Below, piece by piece: positions 34,576-47,342 of a DNA stretch of 64,000 bases (position 1 is its first letter; each line of letters opens with the position of its first letter). The translations under genes were made by a program, and so were the position numbers. Source of the DNA: Yamagishiella unicocca (Eukaryota; Chlorophyta; Chlorophyceae; Chlamydomonadales; Volvocaceae). The notes under the pieces were generated by a model. It was not told the origin of the DNA, made no database searches, and was given only the letters and a program-made list of their open reading frames with translations. The stretch spans positions 5,001 to 69,000 of the forward strand of contig BDSL01000167.1 in assembly GCA_003116995.1 (NCBI GenBank), in the 5' to 3' direction.

Positions 34576-35925
34576 ACGTAGCTCGGTTCTGCCTCCTTTT
34601 GCATCACCCTACCAACAACCCCTTATTCGCCGGCTGGGGTGGAGGCCGCAATGATCGCCCCCCCATCAGTGAAGCATGTGTCCCCTTGGCATCCCAGTGG
34701 CTTTTGGGCTTAAGCCTTAATAATTTGGTTCCAGGATTGATGCGTGCCTGCCTGCTCAGGGCCGCCATCCTACCCGAAAGCACTGGCGGACGAGTTATGT
34801 TACAGTGGCCCCCGAAGAGTGTGGGTGAGGATGGGCTCGCTGCCAGGTCACTAATACCCCAAGACGCAGTGCTCAGCGCGACTAGGAAAGATGTCATTAA
34901 GGGGAGGATTGGGCCCACTGCGACCCCTGCTCCCTCCCTCCACCCTCCGCCAACCCGGGAGGCGGGCCGATGACGAGCCGCTGCACCCAACAACGTGCGG
35001 ATGATGCGCCGCTGCACCCAACAACGTGCGGATGATGAGCCGCTGCATCCAACAACGTGGAGAATGTGGCTTAAGGCTGACTGATGTTGCGCCAGCATCG
35101 CATGCGGTGCGCCCCCCCTGGCCATAAGAGCACCAGGCGCCTTCCAGCTGCAGTCCCTTCAGCTGCGCAGCAATCGCCGAACGCCAAGCAGCAGCCAGAT
35201 CACTGCGGAGCGACTTCTCGCACAGACGCCGAGCCCGGGGTTGGGCAGGTCGGACAGGTCGGAGGCCCCTGGTGTACCCCGTTCCGTAGTGCTTGGCGAG
35301 GTCCGTTCGCCCTAGACCATTTGAGCTCACTATGCGAGTCAACCGGTGGACCGCACGTTGGGTGACACGAGTCCCCTGCATCCCCGTCGCCCCCGGCCGA
35401 GTATTCCGTGGGAGCAAGTACCTGCGAAGTAGGTTTGGGGGAGCCAGCAGGCTGGGCGGGTTGAGACCAGTTGTTATGAGGCGGTGTTCAGGAACGCACG
35501 CCGTCCAGGTACGACTGGGGTTGTTTGCTTGATCAGAGACCCTGGGCTCGGTGGCGCTGCACCGCCATCACCGCCACCGCAGCGGCCATCATCGCCAGAT
35601 CCCCAGACCATCTTCCCTGGACCGTCCCTGTGAACCCCTCATCAAACCACCCTAGAACCCCAGGCACACCTGAACGAGGCGCCAGCAGGCTTCAGCGAAC
35701 TGTCACCAGGGCCGGGCGAACAGGACACGTCAGCGCCCGACGGGCGCGGCGTGATGGTGCGGTGTACAGCAGTAGGGCCGAGCCTTGCTGGCAGGCAGGC
35801 AGGGTGGTTGGTCGCAAGCGGCCGCCGTCTGGCCAGCAGCTACGAATGCGGGCACCGTCATGCAGTCAGCCAGCCAGCTAGCCGACCAGTCGCCCAGGCC
35901 AGTAGGTAGCCAGGCAGGCAGGCCG
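34576..35925 (-). other. Unassigned region with minus-strand ORF remnants and a 31-bp tandem repeat
   Basis: Minus-strand frames (34604-35125 and 34851-35417) carry blocks such as RQARINPGTKLLRLKPKSH and SDLAAAWRSAIAAQLKG that look translated but that I do not recognise. They may be a decayed transposon protein. Three units of a 31-bp repeat (GCCGCTGCACCCAACAACGT, 34969-35060) separate the frames. No gene is supported from 35420 to 35925 apart from the 3' flank of the XPA-like gene. Confidence 0.3.
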
Positions 35926-37789
35926 TTAAAATTCCTCAACAACATGACCGCCCGCCGGTTCCTCTGCCGCCCCGCTGCCGCCAGCCGCCGCGGCTCCGCT
36001 GGCTCCACTGTCGCGACCTGCCAGCCGCGCGGGATGAAGGGTGAGGTCCCATGGGGTGATGGGGTCACAGCCACAGCTGCTTTGGGGGTGTAGGGGATGT
36101 TCCTGGTTGCGATGGTACGTCTCCGCCCAGCTTCTCAGGGGCTCACTTGCGTCTACCCATCACGCCAGCCCCCAGCCCCAACCAGCCCCCAGGCCCAACC
36201 AGCCCCTAGGTACGCACCCTTGCCGGCCGTGCAAGTCTCGTATTCTGAGGCAAGACGAGCCCGCACGCGAGTCGCTGCAGCGCTCAGCTTGACGCGCACT
36301 CCGCCGCCACCGGTGCCACCGGTGCCTTCGTCGCCACCGTCGTCGTCCTCCTCTTCCGCACCCTCTCCGGCCCGTGTTCGCTTGGTCAGCCAGCCCTGCA
36401 CCTTGGCCTGCGCCGGAAAGGGCGGGCGAGGAAGCGGAGAAGCATGGAAGTTACCTGGCTGTTTGAGAACCATGAACCCAGCAACCTACGCTAAGGCCCT
36501 GCGACACAACCCCGCAACATGTTTTGGAACCTGTTGAGCTTTAAAGCTCGAACACCCTCAATACCGTAATTCGAGACCGGACAATACAACTGCCGCGCCC
36601 CCCCCACACACACACAAAGTGCGCGCACACTGACACACAAACCCTAACAGAGGCCGCAATGCCTCCGCGGCCGCGACCAGAGCCTTACCTGCGTCCGGTC
36701 GTGACGCAACTGGCGTATGGCCTCCAGATCTCCGTACTTCTGACGGGCACGGTCTTCAACCTGTGTGCACAAGCGGTGATGCCCTTTAGATACCTCACAC
36801 GCAGTGATGTCCTTTGATCACCTCTACCGAAGTAGGTACTCAGTTGCTGTTGCCGGAGGCAGCAGCAGGGCGATAAGAGGCTGACACGTCTTCGCACTGT
36901 TGCGCCGTTTTGCACGAAGAGCAGCTTAGGGGTGAATCATATCGGTTTTGGGAGGGGCCTCCATCCCGCCTCAATGCGACAGAGCGAACCCCGTCGGGCA
37001 CTGTTGTAATCCCACGGGTACGCGCCTGTCTCCTGAGGTAGAGCTTCATGGCGCTCCAATTCTTCTGTTGAGGATTGTCCTGTGGGAAAAAGCAGGAACG
37101 AGGCGGGGCGAGAGTTGGTGAGGGCGGGCAGTAGCGGGTGCGTGCACACGATCATTTGAAGAGACAGGTGTGTAGGGTAGGGTGGTGATGGGTGCGGATG
37201 GCGTCACAGGCACTTCTTGCATGCGAAAGGATGGGAAACCCACCACCGTGTACGACGCATAACACCCAGGAGCGACAAGCGCCATCGATCCGCACAGCCT
37301 AGCTTTACGGCGTCCCAACAGTGAATTTGACGCGCCTATCCATGCCGACAACCAGGGCCGCAATCCCTTCGCATAACGGGGCGCAGCGCGGTTGGCCACG
37401 GGATTGCGAAGTGGACGCGCATTTCGGTTACGTCTCGAAGCCCTTTGGCGGTGTACACACACGGCCTGCGCACCTTTGATATGCACCCTAGACCCTGCAT
37501 ATCTTTCGCGGATAGGCAGTAAAGCGTCATGGCGTTCCCCTGCGAAAGGTAAAGCGGGGAAGGCAAGGTTGCCGGCCAGACGACAGTGCTCCGCGTCCTT
37601 GAGTCCACGACGTGCGAGACAGGCATCACCCCGGATACATGTAATTCTTGCCTTTGATATGAGTGCCTCATCTCGCTTGCACTGATGGCACAATACGACA
37701 CCAAACGCTTGAAACCATTCAGTGCTGAAGCTCAGATTGCCGCAGGTTTCGCAGCAGCTCGCCTGGCAAAAGCCGCCTCCGTCTGCCAT
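35926..37789 (-). CDS. XPA: XPA-like nucleotide excision repair scaffold, 6 exons
   Basis: Minus-strand exons in reading order: 37789-37652, 37539-37474, 37079-37026, 36760-36689, 36407-36218, 36017-35926 (about 213 residues). Residues 13-37 form C-x2-C-x17-C-x2-C, exactly the XPA zinc-finger spacing. Then come ALISK, a 22-residue exon (NAMTLYCLSAKDMQGLG), and DNPQQKNWSAMKLYLRRQ, the XPA DNA-binding block (NP..W..MKLYL..Q). VEDRARQKYGDLEAIRQLR follows and aligns without gaps to the helical end of that domain. The last two exons are acidic and Gly-rich and end GGHVVEEF; they are less certain. XPA verifies DNA damage and binds RPA/TFIIH in the nucleus. Introns 1 and 3 use GC donors (AAG|GCAAGA, CAG|GCGCGT), supported by protein continuity and phase. 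The start is the only ATG before the zinc finger; an upstream exon with an RPA-binding motif may exist. Confidence 0.8.
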
Positions 37790-39901
37790 GATAATATATC
37801 ACATTGGCAGTCATTCAAATTATTCCGTATGGGTAATAGCTTGGAACACCATTACGACAGCTCGCGCGGCGCAGCCGGAGAGAATGTTCGCTTATGTTAG
37901 TACATATATCGCAATGCAGTAGAAGTAACATGTCCAGATTGGACGTGTCGACATCCAAGACTGGTCATTTCGGCAGTCATGGCATCGGCTCAGATTGGCC
38001 TCCGGACGAGAGTCACGAAAGCCGTACGGTCAGCACTGCGCCTCCTTCTTGTGCCAAGCAGGTCACCATGCTTTCACTTTCTGGTGCTTGGGAATGATAA
38101 GCAAGACGACCTCTGTGCATTTGCCTTGGTATGGCGAGCTGGGCGCTGCTGGGCAGGGTTGGGCCTTTTGAGGCCATGAACCCACTGGCCTGCCCTCCCC
38201 CGAAGACCCACCCCCGCCCTTGACTCAAATTAGTTTTGGCGTACATGTACATAATTCCTGATTTGTTGCCACCTAGGGGCAGAAGGTGCCGTCGTCCGCG
38301 GTGTAGCGCAGCGTAGCGGCCCCTGCACCCCATCCCCCTCTCCTCAGTGTGTTTTCCTTGTGTGCTCTGCGTCCGTGATCAGAGGAGGCTGCAGCACACC
38401 GCGGCATCAGCACTCATGCAGATCGTGGCGACTGGACCCAGTCAAACATGACCTAAGGCCCAGTCAAACATGGTCTAAGGCTCTGCACTGCTCCTCACAC
38501 ACCGGCACCAAGGGCAACCAGTATCCCACGTGGGTTCGACGGCGTCCTCGCCTCCTGCTGATGCCCTGCCCGATTTGGGTTGCAGCAGTGCACGTGGCGG
38601 GAGCCAGCCCCGATGCTTCGGAGGCCAGGCCTGGCACCGTTCGCCTGGGGTCAGTGCAGAGCCTGCCGAGGACTTGGCGGACCAGGTGGATCGTGCCGCG
38701 GTGCAGCTGAAGCAAGTGCCGTAGACTGGTCAAGCCTCAAGCAATGTCGTACCTTCGGCATGAAATGATGGTGACCCACATGATAATGACACCGGATTAG
38801 GATCACTTACCGCATGAGCATAAAAGGAGCCCAGCCACACATGAACCAATTTACGAGGTGCAATTCGCAAGATAAATCTCGTCAACAAATCACCCAGTAG
38901 TAGTTCCACAAATGAATCAGTTAACGGTTGGCGACTAGCAAAACCAATATCGTCAACAAATCACCCAGTATTAGTTACGTCACGCCGTCAGGATAACACA
39001 AACTATGTAATCATGTCGGTATAAACGACGAACGAAGATGAGGAGCAACGTCATTCCAAAAGAAACACAAAGCAGATAATAAGAAACCGGTCCAGGGGCC
39101 GGTGTCGAGGTTCACATGCGCATGGATAATACATAGCACAAAGAAAGGGTTGGTTGGTCGGTTGGCCGCATTTGCCACAACGTGCAAGGTACACCGGATA
39201 CGGCCTCTACTGCAGTGCAGGTCAGGTCAGTGCCCTCCCAGCCCTCTGCTGCCTCTCTCGGCTCCTCAGCCCAGCGGACCGCACCCTTCTGGGCGCACCC
39301 CGCCGTCCCACGCACACACCAGCCCCACAGAACACGCTCTGCGGTGTAAAAAGAACAGCAAACAACCGCGCATGCCAGCATTTTTCCGCGCCCCACACCG
39401 CACCCCATCTAGCACACCCGCAAGACAGAAGGCACATATACTCCGCTCCGCCTTATTCGTATGGACCGACCCTTGCAGGAGTCGACTGACGGGAACTGGT
39501 CCCACTGTAACAGGCACCCATCAACCGATGGGTCCTGCCAAGCTGCGAGCTCAAACTGCTGTACGAACCGGCTGCTCACACACGCTCACATCAGGGAAGG
39601 GGGCCATGTACGGCACAATTCGGTTATGGGCCCTGGGGAAACAGGGTCCGACGAGCCTTACTGTCATGTGTGTGTGACAGCTACGTCGCTTATGGTACCG
39701 TAAGTCCAAAATGCCAAAACAAGTCTTTCCCATGTCGCCAAACGAACTCTCCCCCTCACCTGCCCGCCCCACCGCGAGGCCGCAACAACGCATGAACCCC
39801 CCTTGGCCAGTGCTGCACAGCGAGTGCGAGCCGCCTGCCGCTCGGTGGGCTACCCGCCAGCGGCCCCGACGCCTCAGAGCCCAGGGGCCCGCGCCTGCCG
39901 C
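37790..39901. other. Spacer between XPA-like and CAX genes
   Basis: It holds the XPA-like 5' flank and the CAX 3' flank. A frame at 38530-38724 (+) ending LADQVDRAAVQLKQVP has coding-like composition, but no start context or family. A 40-bp near-repeat, CGTCAACAAATCACCCAGTA, occurs at about 38880 and 38949. No other feature was seen. Confidence 0.5.
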
Positions 39902-42900
39902 CTATTTGAAGTAGTAAGCCAGGGATAGGAGGACGTACAGCGCAATAAGCTGCACCCCCAGCAGCCAGTGCGAGGTGGCCCCGGCGGTCACGAAGTTTGA
40001 CTGACGGGCGGGGAGCAGAGGAAATGGGGGCGGTGGGGCAAAAGATGGGGGAGGGGTTCCGGTTGTCGGGCATTGCGGATGAGAGCAGAAGGCAGAGAAG
40101 CCACCCGAAAACGTTTACAGAAGACCAGCGCCGACTTCAGGCTTCACCATTGGCAGCCGCCGCGGGTACCTCCAACTCAAAGTGCATCCTCCTCCTCCAC
40201 ACGCAACCCCGTCCTCGCCTCTGGTCAGGGACACATACCGCCCCCCTCCCGCTGCCCAGACCCGGTCCACTTCCGTCCCTCCCCTCCCCTTCCTCGTCCC
40301 GACCCGACCCACCTGCGCGACGGACAGCATGAGCGCCATGGCGGAGAAGGGGTCGAAGCTTAGCGTGAAGGGGTGGCCTGGAGGGGGAGGGTGGTAAGGA
40401 AGGGATCGTATTGCGGCGGGGATAGAGCGGAGACGTGTGAAGCGAAACAGGAGGAAACTGGGCGGGAGGCGTACAGCGGGAGGGGAGGAGGGCTGCACCT
40501 GCCGGGGCTACTAGGACAGCATATTGTCGCGATGTCGCCCTAACAACATACAGCAACTACCCCACATCAACGCAGCCTATGATAAGGCGAGCGTTCCGCC
40601 CCGGCCTTGCGGCCCCTTCCTCCCTCCCTTCAGACGCACACTTCAGACGCACCTGTGGCCCAGCCCACCACCACTGCGAATGGCACTGCGAACAGCGCCA
40701 CCTGGATGGAGGAGCCCACCGCCACACCCATGGAACTGCGGGGAGGGGACAGTGAGGGCCCGGTGGCGGAGCGCTCGATACAAACGGCGGGGGACGGCAC
40801 GGCGCGGGCAGCAGGTATTCAGGTGCGGGTGCGGCAGGTGGACATAAAAACGGCGCATTGGGATGGGTCGACGATGTCGCTGAGTGCATATAGCTCCAGT
40901 TGTGGCCCGACCACCTGCTCCCCGACCACCGCTCCCTCCCCGCCCTCCCTCGCAGTGCCCCCCCCCGCCAGCGCCACCCACAGGTCCATCTTGTTCTTGG
41001 TGGCCACAACCACCGCCGTCATGTGCTCGCAGGCGTTACCGGCGATGGGCAGCACGATGGTGCCCAGGAAGGCCTCACCCAGACCGGAGCTGTCGAGCGG
41101 GTTGGTTTGGGGGACAGTGGGGGGAGAGGGAGGCGTTGAGGGGCTGAGGTAGGGACGGGCGGGTGCTTGTATGTTGGGTGGCCCAGCACGGAGCCCTGGG
41201 GGGCACGGCGGCCCCTGTAATGGGGCTTATGCAGGAATTGGGCGTTAGGTTGCTGCCAGCTGGGCGCACCAGATAGGTAAGAGAGTGCAAACGAAGGCGT
41301 CATCTGCAGACTTCTCATCAATCCCAACTCGGCCCCAGCCCCCTCACCCTGCCTCATCCCCTCCACTTCCCACCAAAGCCCCGCCCTGCCTCTCACCCAC
41401 CTCTTGCTGAACTCCTCCAGGGAGGAGGTCAGGTACCTGCGGGGGGAGGGGGTGGGAGATCAGCGGACGCCTGGTGCGCCTCCCATGGTGCCGCTAGGTA
41501 AAGCGGAGCAACGGGCTCACGTCGGCCAACCGCAACAACAGCAGCAGGCGGGCGACAAGAGCAAGCAGTGCGGAAAAGAACTGTGTCCTCGAACCTAGAC
41601 CGGTAAGTCCAAGCAGGCCAAGAGGCCACAGCCCCTCCATATCTGTACGACACCGACGGGCCACCCCCCTCCTCCGACACCCGCATGTCACCGCCCCTGT
41701 CCCGGCTCATTTCGAGTTTCGGTCCACTCCTACAGCTCCCCCATTCCCGCCAGCCCAGCTGTCGCGCTCACTCGGACGCGGCGGCGACCGTGAGTGTGAT
41801 GAGTGTGAGCAGCGAGACGGAGGTGACCAGGGACATCATGGGCTCCTGCGGCTCGGAGCCAGGGCCGCTGGACTCCTCGGGGGCGTCCTGGGGGTTGGTG
41901 GGTAGATTCGGTGAAGAGGGGTGGGGAGGGGTGGATGCGTATGGTTCAAGGCGGCCTAGGGTGGAGGTGGGGACCGGTGGGGTTGGATGAAGCAGGCAGA
42001 GGCGAGGAGAGAATTGGAGAGAGACGAAGTTGGTTGTAGGGATGATGGGGGCCGCGGGTAGAGCCTGATGGATACGCTGGCTGCTGCTTTGTGTCCCTGC
42101 CGGCCACCTCATTCCACCAGCCAGCCCATTGCACGGCGCTGGGCTCCTCCTGCAGCTTGCCCGCAACCCCCCCTTCCTCTCCCTCCTGTTCCACCCGCAT
42201 AAGGCCCCACCTCGAACAGGTATGTGTGCGTGTAGAGCTGGAAGCCCAGGTAGCAGGCGTAGCTGCGTGTATTTGGGGGGGCCAACAGGCGTTGTCAGAG
42301 TTGAAAGAAATGGGGTCGCAGGTGAGCCATACCGGGTGAGACGCGGAGGCTGATCCCAGGAGGGAGAGAGGGAGGGCTAGGCGGGGCCAATGCCGACGGC
42401 GACCTCTGATCCCTGCACGGTGACTTCATCCGGCAGCCGAACAGGGTTCAGGTCATCATGTGGACCCCCGGCCGCCCGTTCTTGCCCAAGCACCACTGCA
42501 CCACCGACCCCAGCCCCTGGGGCGGACCACCAGGACGGTTCCCGAGTCCCCGCCAGGCTGCCCCATGTCGCCTTCACCCCTGCGGTCCCGACTGCCCGCT
42601 CTTTTAGACATCTTCCGATACGGTCGCCTCTCTTCCAACTACTGCCACCACTACCCCATTCACCCAAACAGCCATTCCACCCCATCAAAGCGACCCGGCG
42701 GCACCTTCCCTATCACCGCTACTCCCCCTATCGTCCCGCGACCACTGCCACAACCTCGCCCTCGGATGGGCGGTTTAGGATTCGCCCTCCCTAGCTTACT
42801 CGCCACCCTCAACCCCTCGCCCCCAACCTTCCCCGGCCCCAGCTCCCACCAGAGCAGCAGCACCACCGCCGTCCCCCGGCTGATGCCCAGCACCAGCGCG

Positions 42901-45387
42901 TCGTTGCTGCCGACCTCTCCGTCCCCGAACAGCAGGGCGGCCCCCGTGGGGATGAGGAAGCCCAGGGCCGCCAGGAATAGCAGCGAGCTGGGGGTCAGGG
43001 AGGCAGGGGCAAGGGAGGGAGAAAAGGGCTCGCCCGTGGTCAGCAGTCCCGCCGAGTGAGAAGGGTGTCCACTTAGCCAGCCAGCAAAGCGGGACGCGGG
43101 GGCTGAGCCCTACTTCTCTCGCTTTCCTGGGTGGCAAGGTCCCTTCTGCCCGTATCCAGCTCTGCTCCGCAGCACTCTCCGCATGATAGGGCAGGCCCCC
43201 CGGTCCATGCGCCCAGAAGCAGCGACAGCGGGACAGCACCGCAGCAGAAGATACCGCTGCCCCTGGCACACCACCCAGCCAGCCAGCCCCAGGCTGCTCA
43301 CCTCGAAGCCTGGTTCCCCGTGGCATTGAACTTCTGGGTCTTGTTGAACAGGCCGCCGAAGAAGAAGCTACAGCCTGGGGGGTGAGAGGGAGGAGGGGGA
43401 TCGGCCGCTGGGTTGGAGCAGGGGAGATCAGGGATCCGCGGATATTGCCTCCCTCATCGCAGCATCTCTTGTATGCCAAGGAGAGCGGCGGGCAGCCGCT
43501 CTCCACCGGTCTTGCCGGTCATGCCCGTCGGTCTTGCCGGCGATTAGTGCGGGTAGGTCGGACGCGCGAAGCTCCCCGCACCCACCTACCCTCACCCACT
43601 TACCCTCACCCACCCAGCACCGCTCCTCGCGCGCCGGCAACCCAAACGTTTTCCCCCTTCCTCCTACGTCGTTTCAAAAGTGCTCATCGTCCCCACCCAC
43701 CCGTGACGAGCAGTAGGTTGGACAGGATAGAGCCCAGCAGCGAGGCTGCAACCACGCCGTACAGCCCATTGAGCAGCGCCGCGACCGACAGGATGATCTC
43801 CACAATGTTCCCGAAGGTAGCCTGGTGGTTGTGGTTAGCGGTCGGGGTAGTGAGTCCAGGATTTTGTGGGCGGGAGTGGCAGGGAGGAGAGCGGGGTTGT
43901 GTTTGCAAGGACGGAAGCGATGCACACTGACACACGTATGTCCTTTTCGGGTCAGGGTAAATCGTGTGTTCATCCAAGAAGCAACGCTCGAGATGTTCCG
44001 GATCGCGCCAGGCCTTTCCCCATGCCTCACATTCAGTCATATTCGTCTATAAGACACGAGTACCGCGTGCCACCCTTCCCTGCCAGGCCCCTGCAACCCG
44101 CGCTCCTTTGTTCCACCCGCAATGGGCTCCGCTATACCACACTGCCTTTTTCCGGCACCGCAAGGGGGCGGCGCCCATCCCCTTGCCCGCCAGCAACCGC
44201 TCCCTCGCCACCTGGCGCCACGTGACACACACCCGGGCCGTACTCCTTGGTCCCTCCCGCCTGGAACACCCGCTTGCACCCAGCCCCCGCCCGGCTGCCC
44301 CCTGCTTCTTACTCCCTCACATTGATAAGCCCTCCGATGACGGAGCCGTACCGCAGCGCCAGGTCCTCTGTCACGTCGCCCAAGATGAGAGCCAGGGGGA
44401 TGAGCGCCAGGAAGTTCTGGTGGCGATGGGGGATGGGGAGGGGAGGAAGGGAAAGGGGGGATAGACAGGCAGGCGGTGGGCAGGTGCGGTTTGAAGCTGG
44501 GGGATGCGGTTATCTGTACGGTGGCTCAGCGGAATCGCGTGGGTCACGCAACATGCGTTGCAGTGAGTGGCGCGGTGCGCAGTGGAGCGGAGTGCAGCCC
44601 GCCGGTGCAGCAGTGCCCAGGAGGGGCTGCCGGTGCGCATTCCCGCAGCCCGGCAACCCTTTCATGTGCCTCGTGCCCGCTTGACCTTCAGCCTGTAGGC
44701 CCCGACATGTGTCACCATCTAGCTCGTCGTCTTCTATCGGGATGTCCCTCCCGCGGACGCGGCAGTGGGGGCCGGCAGCAACCCGACCCGCCCGGCCGGC
44801 AGCTGCTCCGCACCCATCCGCAGAGCCCCAACCGCAGTGCCATCGGAAAACAGGTTTCCGGACTCTGACCTTACCAGTACAAAAATATATTCCGCTTTCC
44901 AATGCAGCGCGCCCGCGGCCAGGCCCAGCGGAACAGCAACCAGCAGGACATTGACCCAGTTGCTAAGGATTTCCTTCAGGGCGTGAGCGTCGCTGCGCCA
45001 CCACCGCCGTTTCGTACGGAGCATGGTCAAAGACCGGTTCCGCGCAAAGGACGCGCGGCGGGCGGCTGCCTCCGTCGCGCCCACCCCGCGAGGGCTGCCG
45101 TAGTTTTCTGTCCCCGCATATGGACGAGGTGCCTCGGATACCAGTAGGGCTTCCGCTTCTGTATAAAACGGCGAGATGCCCGTACGTTGAATGGTGCGCT
45201 TCGCGACGGTCAGACACAAGTGCCGACCGAGTGTTACCGTAAGTCGCTCACGCAAGCAAAGAGCCCTAGTTTGTGACTTGCCTGCCTGCTCTTCTTGTGC
45301 GTCCGACTCATCTTGGACTTTGGCGGCGCTGACTTCTGCTCTCGCCGGCCCACGCAGCACCGTGTATGCTTGACTTCTGGACTGCAT
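39902..45387 (-). CDS. Ca2+/H+ antiporter of the CAX family, 12 exons, complete
   Basis: Minus-strand exons in order: 45387-44875, 44416-44321, 43821-43701, 43374-43302, 42987-42850, 42262-42211, 41887-41772, 41436-41401, 41089-40982, 40735-40653, 40377-40313, 40000-39902. They total 1500 nt (499 residues) with every phase consistent. The N-terminal ~130 residues are hydrophilic and basic, then the first TM reads [14 protein letters not shown]. Both cation-selectivity repeats are present: GNIVE (~207-211, in [17 protein letters not shown]) and GNACEH (~399-404, in [15 protein letters not shown]). Other family blocks are [38 protein letters not shown] and [16 protein letters not shown] proteins exchange cytosolic Ca2+ (or Mn2+) for protons at the vacuole or acidocalcisome. 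The long N-terminus may be an autoinhibitory region, as in plant CAX (inference). The acidic loop between the two halves is short ([13 protein letters not shown]). Confidence 0.93.
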
Positions 45388-47342
45388 CTTGGCTCAGCAC
45401 GGAATGCTTATATTAGGTATAGAAATTCCGTCTGAAAAAGCCGTCTGAATGTGGCTGTCTCGCTCCAAATAAAGTATGGTCGCGACAATAGGACTTTCAA
45501 ACTTCTGGTCCACGCTAAATAATAGTCAAGGATAACAAATGTATTGGAGACAGGCGAAGCACAGCTTCTTTTCAACGCAAAGTCGACACGCGTTGCTTCT
45601 GTGCCGCGGAAAGTTGGACCAGTACGGCTGGGTTCTGGACGATGCGAGACAGGAGGTACTCGCACGCAGTGAAGACCTCGCCCATTTTATTGAATAAGCA
45701 TATTAGCTTAATGTCGATAATCTCAAAGGATCCATTCTAGGTCTCGTGGCCGGCAGGCAAATGCATTCGCCAAGGCGCCATGTTAAGCCTTCTTCCTGCG
45801 CAGCGTGATGGTGGCATGCGTGCTCCAAGTCCCCACTCCGCTATTGGCGTCAAAATCTGCGATTCTAGACACGCTCGCACGCTGAACGCAGCTGTCAAGC
45901 GGCCGTGCGGTCCCGTTTGTGGCGAGCTCGACTGAGAGCCGCTGTCCTGGCTCCGTCTGCGCTGGAAGCCCTGCGTCGGTCCGATTGCACGGGGCAGTGG
46001 GGGACAGGCAGGCAAGCCGAAGGTCGACTGACAACATCGGGGCAGAGCGGGTGTCCTCTTATATTTGTTTCGTCATCTAGCGTGGCGGCAGGCTGGCAGC
46101 AGTACGCCTGTTTGCAACGCTGGTGCTGAGTGCCCGACGTCTTGATGCACATAGATTACACATTCCGCACGACTACAGGCAACGTCATGCCGCAGGGCCA
46201 TCAACCAAGTACGGACCATCTCCCAGGACAGCAGGTCCACTGCAGGATGATTGCACGACATAACGACAAGCTAGGCGCCACAGGAGGCTCCTGGTCACAT
46301 GCCAGTACCGTGCGTGCCGACATGCATGCACTACACACCTCGGCGCAGGTAGATGGTGGCCTCCAAGCTAGGCACACCTAGCAGCGCCACACGTGCGTCC
46401 CCATGCCGCGCTACTACACGATCGAGACTGTGCTGCCCGTTGGCAAGGCCCTACCTCCGTGCCGTGGACGGAGGAGCCCTGAAACCCAATAGCCAGTTCG
46501 CATCCGAGTCCTAGCCAAAACAGGAAACCGGCCACCGGGCCCAACACTGCAAATGTGCACTTCAGGGGCAAAGCAGTGCTCGCTGTGAGCATACACGGGG
46601 GATCAACCAACAAACACGGCAGTCTCTCACCCACATCCTGAAATAATAGCAAGGACAGGGATGTAGAGACGGCTGCAAAACCAAGCGTTAGCGGTTAGCG
46701 CAGATGGCACATCACCACCTAACCAGGTATCGGGAACCAAACCAAAAACACAGGCCGTGGCCTGAAACACTAGAGGAGGGGTCTTCTGCCCTTAGGGCGA
46801 TGCTACTGACTTTTAGAGATTATTGTAACACTAAACTAGCCTATGTTGAGCCCAAAAATGTGGAACTAAGCCGCGCAATATGAATGGACGTCATCGGATG
46901 ACACCGCTCGCAAAGTCGCCCCTCACTCATGCCCTTCTATGCCCCTCCATCTCGGAGGCGCCTCTGTGCGCGCACACTGCACGCACCTGCCATGAAGGCA
47001 GCCTGCTGACACATTATTCCGTGTTACGGCACCTGCCAACCCAGGCCAACCCTTAATGACCAGAGGATATCCGTTGACGTGCTGGGCTGTCCTCAGCGCC
47101 TACCGTCCCGCATCCATTGACAATGGGCTTCGTGGAAACCCACCTGCACAAACTATACGTACACGACGCCCCTCATCCTGCCGCACTGCTGCAGCTGGCG
47201 CTGTTACCTCGTTCCTTGTCGCGACAGGGCGCCTTCGGCCTTGCTTGGGGCACCGAGTGCTGGCTCGGCCGCTAAGCCTGCACGGCTCCGAAGCTGGCAG
47301 CCCTCTGTAGTGTATGCCCTGAACTTAGAAGGTGGTGCGCGG
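45388..47342. other. Spacer between CAX start and gametolysin end
   Basis: It contains the CAX promoter region and the 3' flank of the gametolysin-like gene. Short frames on both strands have no motifs, and no repeat structure or RNA gene was recognised. Confidence 0.5.

Noticed and set aside
35941..36540. Plus-strand transit-peptide-like exon (MTARRFLCRPAAASRRG) followed by a Pro/Ser-rich exon
   Set aside because: The same bases are better explained as the last two minus-strand exons of the XPA-like gene, with matching phases; the plus-strand reading has no continuation.
39102..39677. 191-residue plus-strand ORF downstream of the CAX gene
   Set aside because: Its composition (His/Pro/Arg/Thr) is typical of non-coding GC-rich sequence, and it lacks motifs and conserved splice sites; it is probably CAX 3' flank.
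40182..43930. Many plus-strand ORFs across 40-44 kb
   Set aside because: They are GC-rich antisense shadows of the CAX exons and introns.
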